Part shown: piece by piece, positions 26,153-35,076 of the stretch
Layout: each line of letters begins with the position of its first letter
Numbering within the stretch: position 1 is the first letter of the stretch
Made by a program: the position numbers and the translations under genes
The notes under the pieces: generated by a model
Database searches by the model: none
Seen by the model: the letters and a program-made list of their open reading frames with translations, nothing else
What the model was told of the DNA's origin: nothing
NCBI GenBank assembly: GCA_040905265.1
Contig: JBBDRW010000181.1
Location: forward strand, 1 to 64,000
Source of the DNA: JBBDRW01 sp040905265
GTDB lineage: Bacteria; Bacteroidota; Rhodothermia; Balneolales; Balneolaceae
Direction of reading: 5' to 3'
DNA length: 64,000 nt

Positions 26153-27082
26153 ATGCAAGTCGACTGGAAAGGCGTTTACCCTGCCATCACTACCAAATTT
26201 CATAAAGATGGATCACTCGATCTTTCAACGTTCGAAGTGAATATCAAAGCACAGCTTGAAGCCGGTATTCACGGTATCGTACTGGGCGGGACACTTGGAG
26301 AGGCCAGTACGCTTCAGAACGGGGAGAAAATCGAACTACTTGCCAAAACCAGAGAGCTGGTCGGCAATGATTTTCCGGTCATTCTGAACATTGCAGAACA
26401 GTCGACTGACGTTGCGATGCAGACGGCCCGTGATGCGGAAAATAACGGAGTAGACGGATTGATGCTTCTTCCACCCATGCGCTATAAAGCAGATGACCGG
26501 GAGACGGTAGCCTATTTCAAGGCGGTGGCATCGGCGACATCTCTTCCGATTATGATCTATAACAATCCGATCGATTATGGAATTGAAGTCACCCATGATA
26601 TGTTTGAAGAGTTGAGTCAGGTGGATAATATCGAAGCTGTGAAAGAGTCCACGCGGGATGTAACCAACGTTACCCGTATGATAAACCGGTTTGGAGACCG
26701 CTTTAAAATCATGTGCGGTGTGGATACAATTGCCCTGGATGCACTACTTATGGGTGCCCATGGCTGGGTCGCCGGCCTTGTATGTGCCTTCCCGCGCGAA
26801 ACTGTTGCAATCTATGAACTGGCTCAATCCGGAGAGATTCAGGAAGCACTGGAGATATTCCGCTGGTTCCTGCCGCTTCTCGAACTTGATATCAATCCCA
26901 AACTGGTTCAGAATATCAAACTTGCAGAGGTCGCAACCGGAATCGGAACAGAGTTTGTCCGGAGCCCAAGGCTGATGTTGCAGGGTGAGGAGAGAAAACA
27001 GGTACAAAAAATAATCGATGACTCACTGAAGAGTCATCCTGAAATAGAACATTTGTTGAATAAAAAAACACAAACTGCATGA
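26153..27082 (+). CDS. DHDPS-family lyase, likely 1-pyrroline-4-hydroxy-2-carboxylate deaminase
   Basis: A 309-residue class I aldolase-fold enzyme. The Schiff-base Lys is in NIEAVKESTRDV (about residue 166) and the proton-relay Tyr in MIYNNPIDYG. The substrate-binding loop is LGGTLGEASTLQNGEK, and GVDTIALDALLMGAHGWVAG is also typical. In the neighbourhood of a hydroxyproline epimerase, a D-amino-acid dehydrogenase and a semialdehyde dehydrogenase, it most likely converts pyrroline-4-hydroxy-2-carboxylate to 2-oxoglutarate semialdehyde plus ammonia (LhpC role). Other DHDPS-family reactions are possible in principle. It overlaps the next gene by 4 bp. Confidence 0.86.
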   Translation: MQVDWKGVYPAITTKFHKDGSLDLSTFEVNIKAQLEAGIHGIVLGGTLGEASTLQNGEKIELLAKTRELVGNDFPVILNIAEQSTDVAMQTARDAENNGVDGLMLLPPMRYKADDRETVAYFKAVASATSLPIMIYNNPIDYGIEVTHDMFEELSQVDNIEAVKESTRDVTNVTRMINRFGDRFKIMCGVDTIALDALLMGAHGWVAGLVCAFPRETVAIYELAQSGEIQEALEIFRWFLPLLELDINPKLVQNIKLAEVATGIGTEFVRSPRLMLQGEERKQVQKIIDDSLKSHPEIEHLLNKKTQTA

Positions 27083-28629
27083 TGATCAAAGGAGTCAATT
27101 TCATAGGATCGACGCCATCCCATAAAAGTGATAACTTTCTACAGGCTGTAAACCCGGAAAACGGCACGTCCCTGCCGGAGAAATTTTTCATTGCAAACGA
27201 AGAAGAAGTTCGGCTGGCTGTGAATAAAGCGGCTGAAGCATTTCAGGCCTACAAACATGTCAGCGGATCTGATAAAGCCCGGTTTCTCGATGCAATCGCT
27301 GACGAGGTCATGGCGCTCGGGGATGAGCTCATCGAACGTGCCGGACAGGAGTCAGGATTGCCGGCAGGCCGCCTGGAAGGTGAACGGGGAAGAACGGTAA
27401 ACCAGATCAAGATGTTTGCGGACCTTCTTCGTGAAGGTTCCTGGGTGGATGCACGTATTGATACCGAGCAGAGTGACATCCGTACCATGAGTTACCCTCT
27501 CGGGCCGGTCGTTGTATTCGGAGCCAGTAACTTCCCATTTGCATTCTCAACTGCCGGTGGTGATACTGCATCGGCACTTGCTGCCGGGTGTCCCGTGGTG
27601 GTAAAATCTCACGAATCTCACCCTGGAACCAATGAACTGGTTGCACGGGCAATTCTCAAAGCAGCAGAAGCAACCGGCATGCCGGACGGCGTTTTCAGCA
27701 GCCTGAATGGCGGGCCAGACGTCGGCAAAGCTCTGGTTTCCCACCCGCAAACCTGTGCAGTCGGGTTTACCGGCTCCTATGGTGCAGGTACGTCAATCTT
27801 TCAACTGGCAAACCAGAGAGAGGTCCCGATTCCGGTCTATTCCGAAATGGGGAGCATCAACCCGGTATTCCTGCTTGAACAGAAACTGAAGAGTGAAGCG
27901 GAAGAACTCGCCTCGCAGTATGCAGGTTCTGTGACGTTGGGTGCAGGGCAGTTTTGCACCAAGCCCGGATTGATTATTGGAATCGAAGGTGATGGCCTGG
28001 ACCGTTTCACACGCTCCCTCTCCACAGCTTTGCAGGAGGTTGACCCAGCCTGTATGCTGAATGAGGGAATTGCCAGCACCTATCTGAAAAAACGGAAGGA
28101 ACTGCTTTCCCAGCATGGCGTGGAGACTGTCTGGATCAGTGATTCGACCGGCGGGAACCTGGGACACCCGACACTCGCCAGAGTCAGTTCCACTGATTTT
28201 CTCTCCAACCGCACACTGAGTGAGGAGGTGTTCGGCCCCTTCACACTCATTGTATCGTGCAAAGACAGTGACGAACTCGAAAAGGTTGCAAGATCGCTTC
28301 AAGGCCAGCTGACGCTTACCTTTATGGCCACTGACGAAGAGTTGGCCGACTCCAAAAGCCTGATCTCTATCTGCCGTGAAAAAGCGGGCAGGGTGATCTT
28401 TAACGGTGTACCGACCGGGGTTGCCGTCTGTGCAGCCATGCAACATGGCGGGCCATTTCCTGCGACGACCGACTCCAAGTTTACATCTGTCGGATCAACG
28501 GCGATTCGCAGATTCATCCGACCGATCGCGTTCCAGAGCTTTCCGCAAACACTCCTTCCGGAAGAGCTGAGAGACGGGAATCCACTCGGTATTATGAGAC
28601 TGATAAACGGTGAATATACGCGGGAGTAG
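27079..28629 (+). CDS. Aldehyde dehydrogenase, likely 2,5-dioxopentanoate (2-oxoglutarate semialdehyde) dehydrogenase
   Basis: A 516-residue NAD(P)-dependent enzyme that would oxidise 2-oxoglutarate semialdehyde to 2-oxoglutarate, the last step of hydroxyproline degradation. Motifs are VVFGASNFPFAFSTAGGDTA, cofactor FTGSYGAGTS, general-base Glu in YSEMGSINPVFL and nucleophile Cys in GAGQFCTKPGL. The AFSTAGGDTASALAAGCPV stretch is typical of the KGSADH subgroup. The start overlaps the preceding stop (ATGATGA), so the Met may be the first or second ATG. Residues near the C-terminus (GGPFPATTDSKFTSVGSTAI) fit the same subgroup. Confidence 0.9.
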   Translation: MMIKGVNFIGSTPSHKSDNFLQAVNPENGTSLPEKFFIANEEEVRLAVNKAAEAFQAYKHVSGSDKARFLDAIADEVMALGDELIERAGQESGLPAGRLEGERGRTVNQIKMFADLLREGSWVDARIDTEQSDIRTMSYPLGPVVVFGASNFPFAFSTAGGDTASALAAGCPVVVKSHESHPGTNELVARAILKAAEATGMPDGVFSSLNGGPDVGKALVSHPQTCAVGFTGSYGAGTSIFQLANQREVPIPVYSEMGSINPVFLLEQKLKSEAEELASQYAGSVTLGAGQFCTKPGLIIGIEGDGLDRFTRSLSTALQEVDPACMLNEGIASTYLKKRKELLSQHGVETVWISDSTGGNLGHPTLARVSSTDFLSNRTLSEEVFGPFTLIVSCKDSDELEKVARSLQGQLTLTFMATDEELADSKSLISICREKAGRVIFNGVPTGVAVCAAMQHGGPFPATTDSKFTSVGSTAIRRFIRPIAFQSFPQTLLPEELRDGNPLGIMRLINGEYTRE

Positions 28630-28764
28630 GTGTAGGAGTTAGAATTCAGGAGTCAGAATAGGCGTTTTTACAGCCAGTGAGTATTACGCTTGTTCCTTCT
28701 GTGTTCTGCCTTTTCCGCAACTGACAATTACAACCAACTATCATAAACGAGTGGTACCTGGAGT

Positions 28765-29766
28765 ATGTCTGTAAAACGATTCTTCTGTGTAGATGCCCAT
28801 ACCTGCGGCAACCCTGTCCGCCTCGTTGCCGGCGGTGGCCCGGTTCTGGAAGGAGACTCCATGAGCCAGAAACGGCAACACTTTCTTCGGGAATATGACT
28901 GGATCCGAAAAGGCCTGATGTTTGAGCCGAGAGGCCACGATATGATGTCCGGAAGCATCCTCTACCCCCCTTCCGATCCCGCCAATGACATCGGGGTTCT
29001 CTTTATTGAGACCAGCGGCTGCCTTCCGATGTGTGGCCACGGAACGATTGGAACAGTCACGATCATGATCCAGGAGGGGCTCGTTGTTCCCAAACAGGAA
29101 GGCCGAATTCGTCTGGAGACACCGGCCGGCCTGGTGCATGTGGAGTATAAACAGGAGGGAAACAGGGTAACGTCCGTAAAGCTGACCAATATCGCCAGTT
29201 ATCTGGCCGCCGAAAATCTCACTGTAGACTGTCCGGATCTTGGAAAACTCCGTGTTGACGTTGCCTATGGCGGGAACTTCTACGCCATCGTCGATCCTCA
29301 GGAGAACTTTCAGGGTATTCAGAATCATTCAGCAGAAGAACTCATCGTCTGGAGCAGGGAGCTGCGACGGCAACTGAATGAAGAGCACACCTTTGTCCAT
29401 CCCGAAGACCCGACCATCAACGGCCTGAGCCATCTGCTCTGGACCGGAGAGACGCTGGACTCCTCCTCCACTGCCCGGAATGCTGTATTTTATGGGGAGA
29501 AAGCGATCGACCGCTCTCCCTGTGGTACCGGCACTTCAGCCCGGATGGCCCAGTGGGCAGCGAAAGGGAAACTGAAAAAGGGGGAGCCGTTTATCCACGA
29601 GAGCTATATCGGCAGCAAATTTACCGGACGGGTTGAAGAGCACGTAACCCTGGGCGATGTTGAAGCGATCATTCCGAGTATTGAAGGGTGGGCCCGAATC
29701 ATCGGATACAATACCATCACCATTGACGATGACGACCCGTATGCCCATGGTTTTCAGGTGATTTAA
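28765..29766 (+). CDS. 4-hydroxyproline 2-epimerase
   Basis: A 333-residue proline racemase superfamily enzyme interconverting trans-4-hydroxy-L-proline and cis-4-hydroxy-D-proline without cofactor. Both catalytic cysteines are present: Cys90 in LPMCGHGTIG and the second at about residue 250 in DRSPCGTGTSARMA. Two cysteines argue for an epimerase, not the Ser/Thr-Cys dehydratase type. The FFCVDAHTCGNPVRL start is family-typical. It stands 135 bp after the dehydrogenase gene, the largest gap in the operon, perhaps with an internal promoter. Confidence 0.92.
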   Translation: MSVKRFFCVDAHTCGNPVRLVAGGGPVLEGDSMSQKRQHFLREYDWIRKGLMFEPRGHDMMSGSILYPPSDPANDIGVLFIETSGCLPMCGHGTIGTVTIMIQEGLVVPKQEGRIRLETPAGLVHVEYKQEGNRVTSVKLTNIASYLAAENLTVDCPDLGKLRVDVAYGGNFYAIVDPQENFQGIQNHSAEELIVWSRELRRQLNEEHTFVHPEDPTINGLSHLLWTGETLDSSSTARNAVFYGEKAIDRSPCGTGTSARMAQWAAKGKLKKGEPFIHESYIGSKFTGRVEEHVTLGDVEAIIPSIEGWARIIGYNTITIDDDDPYAHGFQVI

Positions 29767-29788
29767 TGTTGAAATTCTTTTCCTTGCT

Positions 29789-31048
29789 ATGAATCATAAG
29801 CCTGTCGTTGTTGTCGGGGCCGGTATTGCCGGTTTATCTGTTGCCTATTTCCTGAACAAGGCTGGCCATGACGTAACGATTCTGGATCGGGGATCCGGAG
29901 AGAATAACTGCTCCTACGGAAATGCAGGGATGATTGTCCCGAGCCATATTATCCCGCTCGCCTCCCCCGGGATGATTCGAAAAGGGCTGAAATGGATGTT
30001 CAACCCGGAGAGCCCGTTTTATATCCAGCCCCGTCTGAGCCTGGACCTGATCCGGTGGGGGCTCCTATTCCACCGCGCCTCAACCAGGGAGCATGTCGAC
30101 CAATCCGCTCCTGTGCTAAAGAGACTTTTAACCGAGAGCCGGGAAATTCTGATCGGCCTGGAAGAGAGGGAGAACCTGCAGTTCGGGCTTGAGAGACGGG
30201 GCCTCTTCATGTTCTGCAACTCCCAAAAAGGGCTGGATGAGGAAGCAAGTGTCGTAGAGAAGGCTCTTGAGCTCGGCATGGAGGCATCGGTGCTTACACC
30301 TGCTGAGGTCCGGCAGATGGAACCGGACCTTGACCTGGAGATCATCGGCGCGACCTATTTTCCCGGGGATGCACATCTCCACCCGGGCAGTCTGATGAAC
30401 CGGCTCAAGTCTCTCCTGCTTTCACGCGGTGTGGCCATCCGTTTTGAAACGGAGGTGGCCGGATTTCAGGTCGAAGCGGGGCGTGTAACAGCGGTTTCAG
30501 ACTCATCCGGCAAAAAGTACCCCACTGCATCGGTTGTTGTTAGTTCCGGGGTCTGGTCTTCCGGCCTGGCCAAAACGGCCGGGGTACGACTCCCGATGCA
30601 AGCCGGAAAAGGGTACAGTTTTACCCTGGAGGAACCCAAATTGTTGCCGGACAACTGCGGGATTTTTGCAGAAGCGAAAGTGACCATGACCCCCATGAAC
30701 GGTACTCTCCGGTTTGGTGGTACCATGGAGATTACCGGAAATGACCGTACCATCCGGGAGAAAAAAGTAGAGGGCATTAAAAAATCGGTCTGCCGGTACC
30801 TGCCACAATTTACTATGAGCGAACTCGAAAGCCGGAAGATCTGGGTCGGGCACCGCCCCTGTTCACCGGACGGCATGCCCTATATCGGGCGGCTTCACGG
30901 TTTTGACAACCTCTACACCTCCACCGGACACGCCATGATGGGAATGAGCCTCGGCCCTGCCGCCGGCAAGCTGGTCGCAGACCTGATTACGACAGGCAGC
31001 TCGGATCTGACCCACCCGCTAGTTGATCCGAATAGATACAGCCGGTGA
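29789..31048 (+). CDS. FAD-dependent D-amino acid dehydrogenase, likely for cis-4-hydroxy-D-proline
   Basis: A 419-residue DadA-like flavoprotein: VVVGAGIAGLSVAYFLNKAG, then ILDRGSGENNCSYGNAGMIV and PSHIIPLASPGM. The C-terminal FAD contact is at YTSTGHAMMGMSLGPAAGKL. By position it oxidises cis-4-hydroxy-D-proline to 1-pyrroline-4-hydroxy-2-carboxylate and feeds electrons to the respiratory chain at the inner membrane face. No separate small LhpB/E subunits are present, so it is the single-chain form. It ends the operon, 22 bp after the epimerase, and converges on the small gene at 31085-31657. Confidence 0.88.
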   Translation: MNHKPVVVVGAGIAGLSVAYFLNKAGHDVTILDRGSGENNCSYGNAGMIVPSHIIPLASPGMIRKGLKWMFNPESPFYIQPRLSLDLIRWGLLFHRASTREHVDQSAPVLKRLLTESREILIGLEERENLQFGLERRGLFMFCNSQKGLDEEASVVEKALELGMEASVLTPAEVRQMEPDLDLEIIGATYFPGDAHLHPGSLMNRLKSLLLSRGVAIRFETEVAGFQVEAGRVTAVSDSSGKKYPTASVVVSSGVWSSGLAKTAGVRLPMQAGKGYSFTLEEPKLLPDNCGIFAEAKVTMTPMNGTLRFGGTMEITGNDRTIREKKVEGIKKSVCRYLPQFTMSELESRKIWVGHRPCSPDGMPYIGRLHGFDNLYTSTGHAMMGMSLGPAAGKLVADLITTGSSDLTHPLVDPNRYSR

Positions 31049-31084
31049 ACAGAAATACTCCCAGTAAATAATAATGTAACCGAA

Positions 31085-31657
31085 TCATAATGAAAGAATT
31101 TTTTCAAAATAGATCTTGCTCTCAACTCTGATGTGGGGATGATATTCCCTGTATGATAAATCCATTTTTAACGAATCGAGCTTTTGCTGAAAACGGTCCC
31201 TCTCTTCCTGGATTTCCGACCAATCATAACCATACAGAGTCATATGAAACAGGCAAAGCGCCACTATTTGAGATACTCTATAACTCTTCAATGAATCTTC
31301 ATCGATATTCATCCCAAGCCACTTTTCCCATGGTGCAAAATGGATAGGATAGTCTGCTTCAGAATTGGCAAAATCAGGATTATCCGATTGAGCAAGATAC
31401 TCAAAACCTTCAAAATCCTTGTTTAATGTCCCATTTCTGCCGATCACTTCATGTGTGAGATCAAATTCTTCGACATCTTCAGGATCCATTTCCAAAACAA
31501 CGATCCTCATATCCGTATAGACGACATTCATTCGTTCAAGGCTTAAAAAAAATAACAGATCTTTCAGGATAAACTTTCCTTGCTCCGGATAGAATTTGAA
31601 TATGTCGGATTGAACATCACTCCACTCTGCAATTGAAATCAATTCATTTAACTTCAT
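31085..31657 (-). CDS. Hypothetical cytoplasmic protein
   Basis: A 190-residue soluble protein without signal peptide or membrane segment. I do not recognise the family. It is acidic, with aromatic-rich segments such as FAPWEKWLGMNID and LCLFHMTLYGYDW, and starts KLNELISIAEWSDV. Its charge and composition resemble other intact genes of the region and the frame is unbroken. That, and the lack of an overlapping better gene, supports coding. It is convergent with the hydroxyproline operon. Confidence 0.65.
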   Translation of the reverse strand: MKLNELISIAEWSDVQSDIFKFYPEQGKFILKDLLFFLSLERMNVVYTDMRIVVLEMDPEDVEEFDLTHEVIGRNGTLNKDFEGFEYLAQSDNPDFANSEADYPIHFAPWEKWLGMNIDEDSLKSYRVSQIVALCLFHMTLYGYDWSEIQEERDRFQQKLDSLKMDLSYREYHPHIRVESKIYFEKILSL

Positions 31658-31800
31658 AGCTTCAAAAGACTATTCTGGTAAACTATACTATCAGCGTGAT
31701 TCTTTAGAATATTCCCATTTTAGCTCAACCGTTTTCCTTTTATTCTGTTTTCATTCATACAATACTCAAAAAGCAACAAGTGTCGTGTCACACCACTCGG

Positions 31801-32523
31801 TCAATTCAATTCAATACGGTATTTTTCGACAGACTGGAGTCCCGATTCCTCTTCGGTTTCACGCATGTAGAGATATCCGTTTTTTACATGCAGAACTTGC
31901 TGGTTTCTGCGTTTCATAAATTCGGCAAGCAGTTCCCCTTTATTATTCAATACCCGCCAGTGAAACAGTTCCGGGGCATCAGTTCTTGCTGCCGTCCAGA
32001 TACGGTCTTCATCATCGACGAGAATGGACTCCAGAACCGGCCACGTCTCGGGAAAACGTACTTCATTTTCAACGATAGCCTGTAAATCGGGGCGACCGCG
32101 CAACATCGGGTTTGTTTCATAGAAAACATCACGGTCGAATACGGCCCCACGAAATGGATAATAGAAAGCCGAATGGTACTCCCCCGGACCACTTCCTGTC
32201 CGGCCAATGGCTGATATATGACTTCCGTCGGGATTAAAAGCATGAATACCTGGCGAGCCATTGACATTCCCAAAAAGAATGACTCTGTTCGATTCATCTG
32301 CCAAAGCACCTCCGATCTGTCTGGAATGCAGATGTTCCGTATCTCCGAACGACTGCTCATGAACGAAATGAACCCTGTAGGTTGGCTCCTCTTCTGTGGA
32401 ATAGACAGCGAATTCGTCTATCGCATTTCGCTGCAGAGGGATATCAGGTTCATCCGGATGTGAACAGCCGGTAAACAGGATTAGAATCAGGATTAGGATT
32501 GTATAGAGAGTTCTTATTAACAA
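31801..32523 (-). CDS. Beta-propeller lipoprotein with a large internal deletion
   Basis: A 240-residue lipoprotein (lipobox LFTGC near residue 20) and clear paralog of the 394-residue 6-bladed beta-propeller protein at 39888-41072. Both share GSHISAIGRTGSGPGEY-like and FPETWPVLESILVDDEDR-like segments and end KNGYLYMRETEEESG...YRIEL. In the long paralog, 161 residues separate two Gly-Glu-Tyr triplets; here the flanks of those triplets are joined at a single GEY (GPGEYHSAFYYPF). The frame is kept, so the gene may still be expressed, but a complete propeller is unlikely. Function unknown. Confidence 0.72.
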   Translation of the reverse strand: MLIRTLYTILILILILFTGCSHPDEPDIPLQRNAIDEFAVYSTEEEPTYRVHFVHEQSFGDTEHLHSRQIGGALADESNRVILFGNVNGSPGIHAFNPDGSHISAIGRTGSGPGEYHSAFYYPFRGAVFDRDVFYETNPMLRGRPDLQAIVENEVRFPETWPVLESILVDDEDRIWTAARTDAPELFHWRVLNNKGELLAEFMKRRNQQVLHVKNGYLYMRETEEESGLQSVEKYRIELN

Positions 32524-32644
32524 GCTATAGGGATATACTTAATCTCTAATATATAACTTATTGACTGGTTTACAACTTACATTCTCTCTGAAAGAGAATG
32601 TTGAATAGGCTGGATATATTGAAAGGTAAATTCACCACAACATA

Positions 32645-32684
32645 AAAAGCCCTCTTCCCGGATAGTCCCGAAAAGAGGGCTTTT
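32645..32684 (-). terminator. Rho-independent terminator after the Gfo/Idh/MocA gene
   Basis: A perfect 12-bp stem (32645-32656 with 32673-32684, core aaaagccctctt) closes a 16-nt loop; the minus-strand reading ends in a T-run. It begins 24 bp beyond the oxidoreductase stop. The symmetric A/T flanks would also let it work in the other direction. Confidence 0.85.
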
Positions 32685-32707
32685 AAACTATTCAGAGCGA
32701 CCTTCGT

Positions 32708-33841
32708 TTACGAGAGGGTAAACTCGGGAAGCTTCTTGATCTCTCCGCCGCTCATGGAGGATTCGTGTGCCAGCAATCCTACACAGGTCCAGTTGGCGGA
32801 CTGGACGGCGTTCGGATAGGGATCGCGGTCTTCCACGATGGAGGAGACGAATTCGTGAGCCAGGTGCGGATGAGAGCCACCATGTCCTCCACCCTGGATA
32901 AAGGAGAGGTGGGCAGAATCTTCTGCGTCATAGACACCGGCTTTGGTGAAGTCCTGGATCTCTTTCGGCAGTCTGTGTCCGTAATCCGGTACCTCCACAC
33001 GCTCCGGAATTTCAGGTTCCGGCTTTTTGGCTGTGTGTACCACCGGGTTCTCCCCTTCAACCAGTTGCCACTCGAATGATTTTTTCGTGCCGTAGGCATC
33101 GAAACTCTCCCGGTATTGACGCGCTGTGTCAAACAGAGAGCGGTAGATATGGGCCGAAACATCAGAGTCTTTCAGTTTGATATGGGCGGACTGCACGGCG
33201 AAGGAGCATCCTGATTTTTCTGCAAGATCCTCGCTGATCTTTCCGGAACCAAAGCAGGAGACATACTCCGCCGGTTTGTTCATCAATCCAAGAACCGGGC
33301 TCACCACATGGGTAGCGTAGTGCATCGGTTTCATATACTCCCAGTACTCCGGCCACCCTTCCATATCCTGCGGATGGCTCGCCTGCAGGTACTGGATCTC
33401 TCCAAGTTCGCCTTTTTCATAGAGTTCTTTGACAAAAAGATATTCACGGCTGTAGACGACCGTTTCGGCCATGGTATATTTCAAGCCGGTCTCTTTCACC
33501 GTCTCAACGATCTCTTTACAATCTTCAACAGTCGTTGCCATTGGTACGGTGCAAGCGACATGCTTGCCGGCACGCAGTGCCATCAGTGTATGTTTGGCAT
33601 GAAGCTGAATCGGCGTATTAATGTGAACCGCATCGATTTCCGGATCTTCCAGCATCTCTTCATAGGATGTGTACCTATGCTCTTTGTCGATTCCAAACTG
33701 ATCTCCAATTTGATTCAGATGCGATTCCGTACGCTGTGAAATTGCGTACATGTTCGCATTGGGATGCCGCTGGTAGATCGGGATGAATTCAGCACCGAAT
33801 CCCAGCCCCACAATGGCAATGTTAACTTGCTTATCCGTCAT
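32708..33841 (-). CDS. Gfo/Idh/MocA family oxidoreductase
   Basis: A 377-residue NAD(P)-dependent sugar or inositol dehydrogenase-type protein, cytoplasmic, with no signal peptide. The Rossmann start is IAIVGLGFGAEFIPIYQRHP, then the INTPIQLHAKHTLMAL strand and the conserved GKHVACTVPMATT, where the usual EKP is TVP: the catalytic Lys of the E-K-P motif is replaced by Val. The C-terminal domain includes HYATHVVSPVLGLMNKP and ends in the GGSHPHLAHEFVSS helix. Substitution of the motif lysine suggests altered chemistry. It is the last gene before the terminator and lies downstream of a truncated glycosidase-like gene, so a carbohydrate role is plausible. Confidence 0.86.
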   Translation of the reverse strand: MTDKQVNIAIVGLGFGAEFIPIYQRHPNANMYAISQRTESHLNQIGDQFGIDKEHRYTSYEEMLEDPEIDAVHINTPIQLHAKHTLMALRAGKHVACTVPMATTVEDCKEIVETVKETGLKYTMAETVVYSREYLFVKELYEKGELGEIQYLQASHPQDMEGWPEYWEYMKPMHYATHVVSPVLGLMNKPAEYVSCFGSGKISEDLAEKSGCSFAVQSAHIKLKDSDVSAHIYRSLFDTARQYRESFDAYGTKKSFEWQLVEGENPVVHTAKKPEPEIPERVEVPDYGHRLPKEIQDFTKAGVYDAEDSAHLSFIQGGGHGGSHPHLAHEFVSSIVEDRDPYPNAVQSANWTCVGLLAHESSMSGGEIKKLPEFTLS

Positions 33842-33975
33842 AGTACTATCTGTCTGTTTATTATTGTTAAGTGTATATATGACACAAAATTATATAATCA
33901 AATCGTCAATAAATCCCAAGTATCATCTTATAAAATAGAGCTCAAATAATCAGTTGGAATATTATAGTCAGGGGC

Positions 33976-34746
33976 TTACCTGTTTTCAGGTCTCACCTCT
34001 TCGGAAGCCTCTAAAAAACAGTCGAGCCACCCGCACCTGCACGTGGCCGTGGAATAGGCTCCATCCGGTTCCTCCCTGATGGAAACTAACAGAACGAGCG
34101 GATCACTCAGCATCTGCTCATCCGGTTGAAAGATGCCGAATTCACCGCTCAGGTCAAACCGGTTTTTACTGCCGGCCGGGTGGTACACGAAGAGAGACCA
34201 GCCGTCGGCACCTGTCAGCCAATGTGTAACGACTCCGGAACCGTCTGCCGGGCTCTCACAAGGATTCGAATTGTCACTCTGAAAAAACGTTGAGCCGCGG
34301 AGGTCCATCCGGGTAGTATCCGAGATCGGCCCGAAAACCGGAGCTTCTGTACGGAAATGTATCCACCCGGTATTGTCCGGCCAGGAGAGCTCCTGAATAA
34401 TGCTGCCATCGTCCCTGCGGAAAATGATCCGTAACGGAGACCGTAGCAGTTCGACATGAAGGCTGCCAAGTTTTCCGCGTACCGGATCCATGATCGCCCG
34501 TCCGGACCAAACTTCGTCTCTCGAATAGCCTGCCGGGAGCTCTGGTTCTGCGAACATTGGCAACGCTCCCCCCGCTGAGTGTATCGGTTCTAGCCGGATT
34601 TCAAGTGTCCTGTCACTGATCTGATAGATGGTAAGTTGAGCACTCCTCCCGCCATAGCGGATCAGAGGATCAGACGTATCCCCCTGCCCCCTGGCCGGAG
34701 TTGCTATACAGAACAGGAACAGGATGATAAGAGCGGTTGATTTCAT
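33976..34746 (-). pseudogene. Secreted remnant resembling the N-terminal domain of a GH31 alpha-glucosidase
   Basis: A 256-residue secreted protein whose signal peptide starts at 34746 (MKSTALIILFLFCIATPARG). The mature part matches the N-terminal beta-sandwich of glycoside hydrolase family 31 by pattern: QISDRTLEIRLEPI, SPLRIIFRRDDGSIIQEL, WIHFRTEAPVFG, MDLRGSTFF and HWLTGADGWSLFVYHPAG. The catalytic (beta/alpha)8 barrel that should follow is absent: the frame ends 135 bp before the next gene, and no barrel motif is found downstream. It is either a decayed glycosidase or a stand-alone carbohydrate-binding-like domain. An in-frame ATG at 34920 would add an unlikely leader. Confidence 0.6.
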
Positions 34747-34925
34747 AGGGAGTGGTTCAGAATAACCATAAACGTTTGGGACAGAATGAGTACAGCAGGC
34801 ACCGGATAGAGTACACCATGGCAATGTCCTGCAGATTCTCAAAACCTGTTGAATATAAAAAAAGTGGCTGACAGGTATGGTACTTGTCAGCCAGGGATTA
34901 ACAGGTTGATTATTATTCATAAGTC

Positions 34926-35076
34926 TGGAGGCTTTGAAAAACTGTCTTTTTGCTCAATATCTTCGTTATCGGAATTTTATAATCCTCACATATGCTCAAT
35001 ATGCTGCGGTTATAATCCGCCAGCCGGCGGACTGGCCTCGATCTTGACCAAAAATCCTGGTTTTTCAAAGCCTCCA
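34926..35076. repeat. 151-bp element bounded by perfect 17-bp inverted repeats
   Basis: The arms 34926-34942 and 35060-35076 (core tggaggctttgaaaaac) are exact inverted copies. Inside are a 6-bp stem with a 4-nt loop (tccgcc/ggcgga, 35016-35031) and two partial copies of a tgctcaatat...ataatcc segment. There is no open frame. It occupies most of the gap between the GH31-like remnant and the S9 peptidase gene. The structure suggests a non-autonomous mobile element or REP-like sequence; no mobilising gene is nearby. Confidence 0.6.

Noticed and set aside
27793..28446. A 217-codon minus-strand frame opposite the aldehyde dehydrogenase
   Set aside because: It is a mirror of a strongly supported gene and has no domain or ribosome-binding site.
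34926..35076. Attenuator or terminator for the S9 peptidase transcript
   Set aside because: The arms are 117 bp apart with their own internal hairpin, and no T-tract follows; a mobile or repetitive element explains it better.
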